From the NCBI GenBank assembly GCA_963971405.1, contig OZ020490.1:26003464-26067463 (forward strand): a DNA stretch of 64,000 nucleotides, read 5' to 3'. The notes under the pieces are model-generated. The model was not told the origin of the DNA. It did no database searches and saw only the letters and a list, made by a program, of their open reading frames with translations. Below, piece after piece: positions 34,431-44,600 of this stretch (its first letter is position 1; each line of letters starts with the position of its first letter). Source of the DNA: Psococerastis gibbosa. Taxonomy: Eukaryota; Arthropoda; Insecta; Psocodea; Psocidae. Both the position numbers and the translations under genes were made by a program.

Positions 34431-34994
34431 TTTTGGAATTGGTACACAATATACTGTTTTGTAAAATAAAAATACCTTAGGCCTATTATGAATTAATTAA
34501 TTAAAATCTCCAGTAGGTTGGTCCAATAATAGAAGAAATTTGATTATAAGTATTTTTACTAAATTTTGTTGACAATTTTCCATCCGAGGTACATCCACTT
34601 TTCCGCCACCTCCTTTATAATTTCCAACATTAGCAAGAATATAGTAAGTTAAAAGGCTTGAGAACAACAGGATGGCAGGGCGAGGCGAAAGAACATTGCT
34701 ACACATTAAATAAGGATCCATCTCTGTGTATAAAAGCTACCTCCCTCCCCCCCCCCACCTTCTCCTGTACGGGGGTGGGGGGAAGGGCTCAAAGGAGATA
34801 ACGGCATAATTTAAATGTAGGAAATTCAAAATGTAACATTAAGAGACTTGTGCTGTACTAATCTTTTAGCGTAACGTACCTATCTCGAGTCGTGTAATCA
34901 ATTTTATTTGAATTTGCGTTGTTATCTGTATTTGAATGCTTGGGAGACCCACGGGATGGAAATTTAGCAATACCGGTATACTTTTGTAATTTAT
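34431..34994. other. Intergenic, no feature recognised
   Basis: AT-rich with a short C/G-rich stretch at 34741-34785. No gene seen. Confidence 0.5.
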
Positions 34995-35206
34995 AATGGG
35001 CTTTCAATGTGTTGGTAGAAAAGGAAAAATGGGAAAATAGAGAAATATCTCAGCGTGAGGATAACTCCGCCAACTATAGAAATAGAAAAACCTTACGCAA
35101 CTTACCTCCAAAGTTTCTTTGCCTTTGACTATTAACTTATGAATATCTGCTGTAGTCCACCTCTTGTCAAATGTTTCATTTTTGCTTTTCAATTTATACG
35201 TAGTAT

Positions 35207-35490
35207 TAGTGGGTGTGCCTGGTGTGCCTAGTTGAGGGGGTGCTGCTGTTCCCAAACTTACTAAATTTACTTTGGTGTCTTCTTGAAGAGACAGGCGCCC
35301 GTGTATGTAGTGAAGTGAAGATCTGGTAGACAAATAAGGGGGGGGGGGGGGGGAACATGGCACAACTCACTATAATATTGAATAAAATGACAACAGTTAC
35401 GGTAGGTACTTGTGACTACTGACTTCAGCTGACTTCACTGATATTGATTGTATGTGCAGTTATTCCTTTAGACATGTTTTAACTTGACTA
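35207..35490 (-). repeat. BEL 3' LTR
   Basis: 284 bp, from tagtgggtgtgcctgg to gttttaacttgacta in plus-strand text. Carries a G homopolymer at 35340-35352. Intact compared with the other LTR. Confidence 0.92.
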
Positions 35491-35700
35491 TACTGGGGGC
35501 AGGAATTGAAAACAATATGTGGGCTGATCAGTAAAAAATACATTACATAAATACATGACAAACCACAACAACCTTGCATAGTATAACATGCATGCTAAGT
35601 ACAATATGAAATTAAATTAACAACAAAATAGTATGTAAATATTATGGTTATTATTATTAAATTATTATTATTATTTTTAATTAAATTTTTGAAAATTCAA

Positions 35701-36663
35701 CTAGGATACCTGACACATGACAGGCACGAGAATCAAATTTCTACTGGCTCTTCTTAGAATTCCTGATTGGGTTGAAACATCCACAACTCGGACATCTCCA
35801 GCCTGACCTGGGTAAGCATTGGAAATTCGACCTAAAGGCCAGGTTCCCGGTTGGCTTTTAGTGTTAGACACCCACACCAGTTGCCCTATAACCAGATTTT
35901 TTGAATTGCCCTTGGGCCATTTGTGCTTTTGCATTAGAGTATGCAGAACTTCTGCATGCCAACGCTTCCAGAATACTTCAATGGTTATGGAAATACGATT
36001 CCATCTGGTACGGTTACTTATTGGCACTGTGTCATATTCATGGTTATGCAGGAAAGTGGGAGGGCATGAGAATGGACCTCCAATCAGAAAAGATGCTGGA
36101 CACAATAAATCGACGGAGTCTTTGGCGTCCTGGGAAGGTTCTAAATAGGGGCGCGAGTTAACAAGAGATTCCACCCTAGTGAAGATGGTGGCGTATTCCT
36201 CATAGTACATGGGAATTAACTCATTATGGAAATATTCTTTTATATCAGAGGTGGCGTTTTTAAAATCAGAACAAAGTAAGCAGTTATTACAATTATTTAA
36301 TGATTCTAATTTTCCGAAAATAATAGTTCCCATGGGACCAGACACAATATATGGTTGTTTATTTTCCATATATTGCGAACAGTAATTAAAATCAATGACA
36401 GGTTCCGGCTTCTCGCTGCAAGCAAGCAGACCCATGGTTTCTTGGACCGATAGTAGGATATCTACAGGAGCGGGTTTAACAGCTGTGAATAAATCAGTAT
36501 CAGCTAGATTAAACTTTGACAGAATGTTTTCTAATTTAGAATTTAATTTGATTGGAAAAAGATCATTAGTAATTTTATTCATTACACATGCGTCTATTTT
36601 CATTGTAAATTCGGGATTATAGCGGGATTTTAGCTTTAGGCTAGCAGATCCTAGCGACATCAC
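35701..36663 (-). pseudogene. BEL integrase C-terminus/DUF5641 fused to post-protease region
   Basis: A 320-residue open frame. The first part (SLGSASLKLKSRYNPEF, VDILLSVQETMGLLACSE) is the region after the protease. From about 36200 it becomes the integrase C-terminal part (VESLVNSRPYLEP, ASFLIGGP) and the DUF5641-like end (FWKRWHAEVLHTLMQ, GQLVWV, WPLGRI). The RT, RNase H and integrase core expected between them are absent, yet the frame stays open over the join. The start given is the first GTG/ATG; the true frame enters from the protease side. Confidence 0.85.
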
Positions 36664-36674
36664 CTTTTGGTCGC

Positions 36675-37127
36675 CTACCCCCGAAAGTTCAGTTTTTTCA
36701 GTACAGCATTCATTGTAATCAGATTTCTAACAGAGCCTGTGTCTGTTATGCAGCGTAACAGTTGGCTTTTGCCATTCGGACCAGAAACTACGGCCTGAAA
36801 AGAGCCGAATACCACTTGAAGCGAGGTATTCCTTTCAGAAACTGTGCAGGCAAGAGCCCGGTTTTGACTAGACCCTTGAGCAGAATTTTTTGTAGCAGAA
36901 GCAGAAATTGGTTTTGAACCACAGAGCAGAGAATTATGAAATTTAGAAGTGCAGTGATAACAAGACTTAGTGCTTGGACAGTTAGCAGTATGTTTATCAG
37001 ATAAGCAGATTCCACATCGGTTATTTTTTGTAACCCAGTCTTTTCGTTGTTTTAAATCTAACTTCAAAAAATGATTAAAACGACCAATCCTATGGTTGGT
37101 AGACTCACTACAAAATAAACAATAATT
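36675..37127 (-). pseudogene. BEL zinc-knuckle and protease region
   Basis: Encodes two CCHC-type clusters (CGICLSDKHTANC, CYHCTSKFHNSLLC) and the aspartic protease motif CITDTGS near 36745. It lies in the same frame as gag but follows an in-frame TAA at 37128-37130. A frameshift around 36680-36690 separates it from the downstream ORF. Confidence 0.85.
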
Positions 37128-38273
37128 TTAATTATTATTATCAGAAGTGGCATTAGTATTTGCATTAGAACGAGCTGGTAATGAAACGTTGCAGGCATTT
37201 GCACGTTGAATCCGCTCCTCTGAGTTACCAGAATCACTCGAGCTTTGCACGTGCAGACTTGGCTGCGCAGAATTAAACTTTTCATATTTTTTATTAAAAT
37301 AATTATTTTGACTATGTTTAACATCGTCAAAACTAGGCGGGGAAGAATCAGCTGAAAGTAATTCAGAAGTGGACAATTGTCTATTCACAAAATCGATTAA
37401 TTCAGAGTAGGTAGGCATTTTTTGACTCGATTTTTCTGACATTTTTGACTCAAAAAATTTTCTCGTCAACGGGTCGAGTCCCCTAGAAGCAATAGTGAGC
37501 AGTAAAAAATCACCATGATCGGTAATTCCTGGAATCGATTTCAAAGTTGTAACGTGGTCATTAAAAATTTGGAGAACATTTTTTAAAGACTTAGAAGTAG
37601 GCCTTTTTGATGGACTGAAATTTAAAATTTCTTTAGTTATTTTAGCAGCTAAAGCTCTCGGACACTGAAAACGATCCTTAAGTGCTTTTAATGCATCGGT
37701 ATAGCCTTGGGCTGAAATTGAAAATGTATTAATTAGTGCGAGAGACTCTCCCTGCAGCAATGACTGAAGGTAAAAAAACTTTTCCGTACCTGAAAGTAAC
37801 GGATGCTTATCATAAATAGCTTCAAATAAACGGATAAATCGTGGAAAATGTAATAACTCATTAGTAAACGGTTTGATTGTAATACTAGGAAGTTGTACTG
37901 AATGTTGAGGAACATTGCTTTTAGGTTGAGTCTGCTGAGCAGTTTGGCTTTGGGAAAAGTCAAGTGCTTCCGAGTGAAGAACATCAATCGCTTCTAAAAG
38001 TTGATCAAATTGTGAAGAACATTTTGATACATAAGCAAAATTATCATTTTTCTCTTTATCTGGAAGCTGTATAATAATATCTCGCATTTCGTCTTCTAAT
38101 ACCGTGACTTCACTCCGTATATTCAAAGCGAAGTGTTTCTTAGAGCTAAGCAGTGTGAGCTTGGATTTTCCGTAACCTTTGCATGTGTCTAAAATTAGAT
38201 TTAAACGGGAAAAAAGATTCTTTAATTTGTCTTTTTTCACTTCTAAACTATCTAAAAGCTGTGGGTCTGCCAT
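37128..38273 (-). CDS. BEL gag (DUF1759-type), 381 codons
   Basis: The ATG at 38273 opens an intact frame: an N-terminal coiled-coil region, then the DUF1759-like core (LPSITIKPF, FPRFIRLFEAIYDKHPLLSG, KFFYLQSLLQGESLALI, ALKALKDRFQ) and a Q/S/N-rich end. It stops at TAA (37128), followed in frame by the zinc-knuckle region. It sits 364 bp inside the 5' LTR. Confidence 0.88.
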   Translation of the reverse strand: MADPQLLDSLEVKKDKLKNLFSRLNLILDTCKGYGKSKLTLLSSKKHFALNIRSEVTVLEDEMRDIIIQLPDKEKNDNFAYVSKCSSQFDQLLEAIDVLHSEALDFSQSQTAQQTQPKSNVPQHSVQLPSITIKPFTNELLHFPRFIRLFEAIYDKHPLLSGTEKFFYLQSLLQGESLALINTFSISAQGYTDALKALKDRFQCPRALAAKITKEILNFSPSKRPTSKSLKNVLQIFNDHVTTLKSIPGITDHGDFLLLTIASRGLDPLTRKFFESKMSEKSSQKMPTYSELIDFVNRQLSTSELLSADSSPPSFDDVKHSQNNYFNKKYEKFNSAQPSLHVQSSSDSGNSEERIQRANACNVSLPARSNANTNATSDNNN

Positions 38274-38636
38274 GATTACAGTAAATATAACTAAACAGTA
38301 GAGCGATTATAGAGAGTTAGCGGTTTGAACCAAGTTGATCAGGATGGATCTAGCCTTAACAAGGAAAATTCATTAAGTTAATCAAATAAATTGTAACGAT
38401 TTTTTCACAGCAGATGATTGTAGAATACCTTCTTCTAGATATCTGAAATAAATAAGTACGGTAGCCTATACGGTATTTAGTAGATGCAGTCACACAAATC
38501 AGTAAAGGCCTATGTATGTATACATACAGTATAGACAGACAATGAGAAACAGGGAGAAAAACCAAAAAAAACTGCACACTATTTTAGTGGAAATCCAAAT
38601 TAGGTATAAACATGTAGAGGCTAGAAGGACCAATTA

Positions 38637-39700
38637 TAGTGGGTGTGCCTGGTGTGCTTAGCTGAGGGGGTGCTGATGTTCCCAAAACTTACTAAATTTA
38701 CTTTGGTGACTTCTTGAAGAGACGGGCGCCCGTGTATGTAGTGAAGTGAAGATCTGGTAGACAAAGAACCGGTCCGAGTTTACTCGAACATGCTTTCCAA
38801 TTTATCAATTAGTAGGGAGAGAAAATGAATAATTTCATGGTAAATAATTTGCCTATGGTTAAATTTCGGATATCTCGGGGGGGGGGGGGGGGGGGGGTTG
38901 TCCACCTGACGTCACTGGAGGTGAGGTAGCCTCAATATATTTAAAACACTTTACAACACAGTAATAATGGCAGGGCAGGCAATGCATTTCAGCGTAAAGT
39001 TTCTATCATTTTTTCAAAAAAAAATTTTTGGGAAAGCAAACTATCCGGTTTTGTTACTCAACTTAACACCTAAAACATGCCTGAAGGTAGAAATCATCGA
39101 TAGAAAAGTTTCGCAGAAATATTATTTTTTAGTCATTTTTCATTAAAATTAAGTTATTTTTATTATTTTACCCCCAGAAGCAAACTATCAAGGGGTAAGC
39201 GACCCCCTGCATTTTATCAACATTAACAACGACTAGAATATATGTGAGTTTAAAAGAAATCGTTGGAGCCGTTTTTGAGAAATAATTTTTTTAGACGTTT
39301 TTTTGGAGTTTTTGAGAATAAACCCCCCCCCCCTCAAAGTGAGTCAGCCCAAAATATAAAAAAATGGTCCCGAGGTATGATTTTTGTGAACCTACTTGCC
39401 AAATTTCACTCAAATCCACCGAGTAGTTTGCCCGGAAATCGACGAACCGACAGACATTTCGTTAAAAACACTTTTTTGGGTTCCTCGTAAATGTGAATCC
39501 GTTGAAAATTTGGACCGTCACAAAGCTTTCCTTATACTACGTATAAATTGGAAAGCAATAAGGGGGGGGGCATGGCACAACTCACTATAATATTGAATAA
39601 AATGACAACAGTTACGGTAGGTACTTGTGACTACTGACTTCAGCGGGTTATCGACTGATATTGATTGTATGTGCAGTTATTCCTTGTTTTAACTTGACTA
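38637..39700 (-). repeat. BEL 5' LTR interrupted by an element Y
   Basis: 38637-38763 and 39560-39700 match the two halves of the 3' LTR. The break is after ggtagacaaa and the LTR resumes at taagggggg. The insert is a Y copy of about 796 bp. Confidence 0.92.
38764..39559 (-). mobile_element. Element Y inserted in the BEL 5' LTR
   Basis: From gaaccggtccgagtttactc to cgtataaattggaaagc. G homopolymer at 38879-38897 and C homopolymer at 39325-39333. The target duplication is at most 2-3 A-rich bases. This is the innermost level of the nest. Confidence 0.92.
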
Positions 39701-39803
39701 AGTATAAGGAAAGCTTTGTGATGGTCGAAATTTTCGATTGCGAGATTTCAACGGATTTACACGTTTTGAGGTTCCAGGAACCCAAAAAGTGGTTTTAACA
39801 AAA

Positions 39804-39834
<31 letters not shown>

Positions 39835-42800
39835 TAATCGATTTCCGGGCAAAGTACTCGGCCGATTTTGATGAAATTTGGCATGTAGGTTGACAAAAAT
39901 CATACCTTAGAACCATTTTTTTTATTTTGGGCCAACTCAATTGGGGGGGGGGGGGGCTTTATTCTCAAAAAACTCCAAAAAGCGCCTAAAAAAATTATTT
40001 TTCAAAAACGGCTCCAACGATTTCTTTTAAGTTCACATATAGTGTACCGTAGTCGTTATTGATGTTGACAAAATGCGGGTGGTCGCTTGCCCCTTGATAG
40101 TTTGCTGCTGTGGGTAAAAAAATAAATATAACTAAATTTTAATGAAGAATGACTAAAAAATAATTTTTCTGCGAAACCTTTCTATTGATGATTCCTACCT
40201 TCAGGAATGTTTTAGGTGTTAAATTGAGTAACGAAACCGGACAGGTTGCTTTCCCAAAAGACTATTTGGTTTTGTACAAAAAATTATTTTTTGAAAAAAT
40301 GATAGAAAATTCGCGCTCAAATGCATTGCGTGCCCTGCTATTATTGCTGTGTGGTAGTGTGTTGGTCTGACCTATCTAGAATTTATCTCACCTCCAGTGA
40401 CGTCAGGTGAACAACCCCCCCTCCCCCCGCGAGATATCGGTAATCTAACCATAGGAAAATTATTTACCATGAAATTACTCATTTTCTCTATCTACTAATG
40501 TTGATAAATTGGAAATCATGTTCGAGTAAACTCGGACCGGTTCTTTTTATTAATTTCGGTCGCAGACCTCATTTTTTAAAGTAAATAAAAAGGAAAATTC
40601 AAACTCAAAACAACAACAAATAAATATGGCCGTTTTCGATTCCCCCAGAGCAGTTACCCAACCTACGGGTTGGGCAAAGTGGGAATGTCAGGGAAGCAGG
40701 TTTCGCTATGGCATCATTTTTCTAATCGAGAAACTGGAGTTCTATTTTTCCACTTTCCTTTCCTTTCATATTTTCCGTTAGGGTAAACCCAACACAGTGA
40801 ATACCCATATTGATGTACTATACCCAACTGCGATAGGAAGGCACTTGGATAACTTAGTTTATTTGAAAACTTGCATAAGCGGAACACAGATTCTATTCCA
40901 TTTTTATGTGTGTTCCAAGCCCCATCTATCGTGGTCGGGTAGTAAGTACTGTTTTTATCTATGTTAAGTAGGTGCACTGCCTAAAAATGGGTAAAAACGT
41001 ACGATTCCGTGTTTTGTTTTTTTTTAAACGATTTTGAACCACTCTCTTTTCTAAATATGAATTTAGCTCTTATTGCATTGGATTAAAATGCGTAAATATC
41101 TATGATTTCGCGTCAGTAGTTTAAAAAAAGAATTATCTGTGGAAACTCAGGAAATTTAGAAAAATAATGAAATTATATTATATTTCGTAATCTGCAACGC
41201 GTACACAACCATCTCATAATTTCCAATATATGTGTTTTTAGAAACTGTCCCCTGAACTACAAGTGCGCTTAACAATGTAAACATGTTTAATTGGCTCAAC
41301 TGTAAACAGCTCTAAGCCAAAATTAACTTTCATTCATGTACTTATTAATTTCCAGTATATGTGATTTTAGAACTACAAGTGCGCTTAACAATGTGAACAT
41401 GTTTATTTGGTTCAACTGTAAACTGTAAGCCAAAATTAACTTTAACTTTCCAAACAAGACCTATGACCAAAATAAACTAGTATTTGACCGTTATCTTAGA
41501 GACTAAAATAGGCTAGAGAGTAAACAGACCAACACTGTGGTCTGTAAGCTGATCGGTTGTATACAATACATGTTGTAGGTAAAAATTCCATATAGAAATG
41601 TCTAGTAAGTAGGTAAAATGAAAATGTGGTAAAATGAAACGGGTCTGAGAGTAAAAAACTACCCACCCCCAGTCAACGAAAATAAGTAAATGACTAACGA
41701 TCCCAAATAACCTGGCTCTACAACAATAAGGCTGGTTTCACACCTACACGATTTTTCGGCGCAATCTTGAAAGCGACAGACATTTAGATAGGCGTTTAAG
41801 TATGTTTTTAGTGCAAATGATAAAATATTTAAAAAATAAAAATAAAAAAAACAGAGCTGTTCTTATAAATATTCTTATTCTTATAAATAAGGCAACAACC
41901 CGGCACGTATGCAGGGTTAGAGGGATTTATGTAGGCCTATATAAGTTTTTGAAAGGTTGGTGAGAGGTCCAGTTTGAGGGAAAATTTGAAGAAAAAAAAG
42001 CGAAAGATTTACTACATTTTGATAGTAATAAAGTTGAGATTTTTACAGACGATGATTCATGTAACATCAAACATGGGGGGGGGGGTCACTCAAAACTATG
42101 ATGCATATAACTGCAAACAGGGGGGGGGCGGAGGTCACCCCTGGGGGAAATTTTAAACTGAGCCAAAAGAGCGGGCTTCTACAAATTTTGACAGCAGTAA
42201 AGTTTAGTTTATGGAAAAATGGGGTTTTACACATTGTGAAAGTAAAATAGTATGGATTTTGCAGACAAAGCCTTATTAATAAACCTGCAACACGGTGGGA
42301 AAGGGGGTTTTCCCGGGCGGAAAAGTTTGAATGAATAGGCCGAAAATAAGACTTAGCGGGGTTTTTTTTATACACAACTTCAGGCCAAGCGTGAGGCCTA
42401 CCAATATGCGAGGTCTGATGCGGTCGACTTAGCCTATTATTATTATATTACATTATATTATACTAGTAGTACTACTAATGTCTAAGTCAATATTAATTTT
42501 AAAAAAACTTAAAACTAAGCACTTAAGAATTAATTAAATTGTATCTAGTATAAGTTGAAAAAATTTCTGGAGAGGGTTGAACCCCAAAACACCCTCTATA
42601 TACGTTCCTGGGCCAAATACATTTAGGGGACACATCCTGTTTATGAATCACAGTTTGCTATAATCTTAAACAGAATGGAAACTGGGAGAATTTTGAAAAT
42701 AATTTAATTATATATATTTTTTTTTAATTTGGGGTGAGGGCGAGTTTGCAGGTTGATCCATTAAAGCTCTAGTGGGAAATATAAAAACAATGGGGCGTGA

Positions 42801-42879
42801 CTGCCCGCTTATCCCGTTGGATGACCAATGCTTTATTTGCGATATTATGGTCAGCAACGTAAATAAATATATAAATATT

Positions 42880-43065
42880 GACTTTTATTGTTCTATTACG
42901 AAGCCAACCTAGAGGCTATAAGCCCTCTCTTACACTCAACGCCCGGGACTGTCTGCTTTACATACCCTCCGAAGCATGGCCAGAAAATTTAGCAAGTGTG
43001 GGACTCGAACAAACAACCAATCGGGTGAAAGTCGGAGTCTGTACCACTACTCTACATGTCCTGAC
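42880..43065 (-). mobile_element. tRNA-Glu-like SINE
   Basis: Contains gcatggccagaaaatttagc, gggactcgaacaaacaacc and the gtccgag-like head, with a small internal deletion. Confidence 0.8.
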
Positions 43066-43134
43066 TTATTCGCCAGCCAAGTTTTTCCCTGCCACCGAGG
43101 TTAGGTACCCAAGATTAGAATTGTTTGTTTGGCT

Positions 43135-43432
43135 TTCAGCATTTCTGCCTTAAGCTACCCTGTCAGCCTGGTGGGGGGGAGTGAGTATGTTTATTAACTT
43201 GAGGCACCCTAAGGACAGACTCCTTCACCTCAGAGGGAAGGGGAGTTGACAGACAGGGCGGACCTCCTGAATATAGTGGACTCCGAACCACTTGGGACCA
43301 GGACTCGACACGCACTTAGACTATGTTTCATCGCATTATTGTGTCCCACCATGCTCCTCTGCCAACGCTGAGTACACTACCATGTTTGCTGCAGTTTGGA
43401 ACAGGCTCTGTTTTGGCGGATTAGGATTGTGT
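43135..43432 (-). mobile_element. SINE R3
   Basis: ttcagcatttctgccttaag through ccgaaccacttgggacc to the tgctgcagtttggaac region. A central segment is shorter than in other copies. Confidence 0.75.
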
Positions 43433-43984
43433 GGACCTTGACCCTTAAGAAAATTTTCTTTCTAAATTGAACCTCGTGCCTCAACTTTCTGGTTTATATT
43501 CCAGTTTTCTACCGACTATACTACCTTCAAGTGTGCTTTATAGAGTGAAATATCTAAATTCTAACAGATTTGATTTTGACCACTGCCCTAGCATGAGCAA
43601 AGAATGGTAACTACCCACAGGTTTGACAATTATAAAATGTTAATGTGGTAAAATTTAAAATTCTTCTGCTCACTGTCAACTCAGCTTAATGCTGTTCTTT
43701 GTTAATTTATGCTGAACAAATACTCGTAGAAAAACTTCATTATTTCGTCTTTGACTTTACTGTAACTTTAATAAATAAATATTAATAAATAATCTAGCCT
43801 CGTGATTTAAAAAAAAAATACTATTAAAACCTTCAAAACCTCCCGGTAAGTTAGCCTTCTTTGCTGCCGCTACCCTGCAGGAACATTCAATGGAAAATAA
43901 TAAAAATAAAAAATTCCCTTACCTAGGGCCCCATATTAAAATAGTACTCTTCATGGATGATGCACCTACGATGACATTTCCGAT

Positions 43985-44600
43985 CGGAGTTAAGTGAAGC
44001 ACTGCGCGCTGTCTCAGTGCTGAGCGGCTACTGGTAACTCACCCCGCCAGGGTCGCGGACAGACTGAGATGTGATGGGCCTTTTGTACGCAAGCAGGGAC
44101 ACGTGGTGGCAGGGGCGTATATAGCGGGATGCTGCTGGACTGCAAGGTAGTATTGAGACTACAGTGAAGTACTGCGCGCTGTCTCAGTGCTGAGCGGCTA
44201 CTGGTAACTCACCCCGCCAGGGTCGCGGACAGACTGAGATGTGATGGGCCTTTTGTACGCAAGCAGGGACACGTGGTGGCAGGGGCGTATATAGCGGGAT
44301 GCTGCTGGACTGCAGGGTAGTATTGAGACTACAGTGAAGTACTGCGCGCTGTCTCAGTGCTGAGCGGCTACTGGTAACTCACCCCGCCAGGGTCGCGGAC
44401 AGACTGAGATGTGATGGGCCTTTTGTACGCAAGCAGGGACACGTGGTGGCAGGGGCGTATATAGCGGGATGCTGCTGGACTGCAGGGTAGTATTGAGACT
44501 ACAGTGAAGTACTGCGCGCTGTCTCAGTGCTGAGCTACTATATACTGGTAACTCACCCCGCCAGGGTCGCGGACAGACTGAGATGAGTTGGACCTTTTTT
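43985..44600. repeat. GC-rich tandem array, 170-bp unit, about 3.5 copies
   Basis: actgcgcgctgtctcagtgc starts at 44001, 44171, 44341 and 44511, exactly 170 bp apart. Copies are nearly identical. Each full unit includes gctactggtaactcaccccg, gtcgcggacagactgagatg, acacgtggtggcaggggcg and a tatata-containing gcgtatatagcggg. It is clearly more GC-rich than its surroundings. Inverted segments tctcagt / actgaga could form a stem. Identity unknown. Confidence 0.93.

Larger units (their letters stand above)
35207..39700 (-). mobile_element. BEL/Pao LTR retrotransposon, internally deleted
   Basis: LTRs at 35207-35490 (284 bp) and 38637-39700 (interrupted) share gggtgtgcctggtgtgc and gtatgtagtgaagtgaagat. 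The 5-bp target duplication agtat lies at 35202-35206 and 39701-39705, the size expected for BEL/Pao. The minus-strand coding region is gag, zinc knuckles, protease, then the integrase C-terminus and DUF5641-like end. The reverse transcriptase, RNase H and integrase core are missing, so it cannot transpose on its own. Confidence 0.94.
35183..40547 (+). mobile_element. Element Y split by a BEL/Pao insertion
   Basis: The first 24 bp of Y (tgcttttcaatttatacg then tagtat) end at 35206. Y resumes at 39701 with agtataaggaaagctttgtg and runs to aaactcggaccggttctttt. Removing the BEL element and one agtat restores the usual Y end. Confidence 0.92.
34995..40808 (-). mobile_element. Element Z copy 2, host of a four-level transposon nest
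   Basis: The outer parts (34995-35180 and 40548-40808) together match the element at 19075-20100 in reverse. They include the coding-like RWTTADIHKLIVKGKETLE segment, the ggag|gtaagt donor, and ends with aatgtgttggtagaa / caacacagtgaatacccat. Between them lies a Y element (35183-40547), which is itself split by a BEL element (35207-39700). Confidence 0.85.
40809..43984. other. Intergenic repeat-rich stretch
   Basis: 41218-41445 contains a two-copy tandem repeat of about 130 bp (aactacaagtgcgcttaaca twice). 41940-42370 has loosely repeated 70-bp text with G-runs (gggggggggtcac). A SINE of each of two families lies at 42880-43065 and 43135-43432. No gene recognised. Confidence 0.55.

Noticed and set aside
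35207..39700. Autonomous, active BEL retrotransposon
   Set aside because: The RT, RNase H and integrase core are absent, there is an in-frame stop and a frameshift, and the 5' LTR is interrupted.
43960..44050. 5S rRNA gene (tccgatcggagttaagtgaagc resembles part of 5S)
   Set aside because: The similarity is short, and box A, the intermediate element and box C of 5S cannot be aligned around it.
44001..44590. Spliced-leader or U-snRNA array as a firm annotation
   Set aside because: Only a donor-like and a TATA-like motif are seen; no Sm site (RAU4-6GR) in the expected place. Kept only as a hypothesis.
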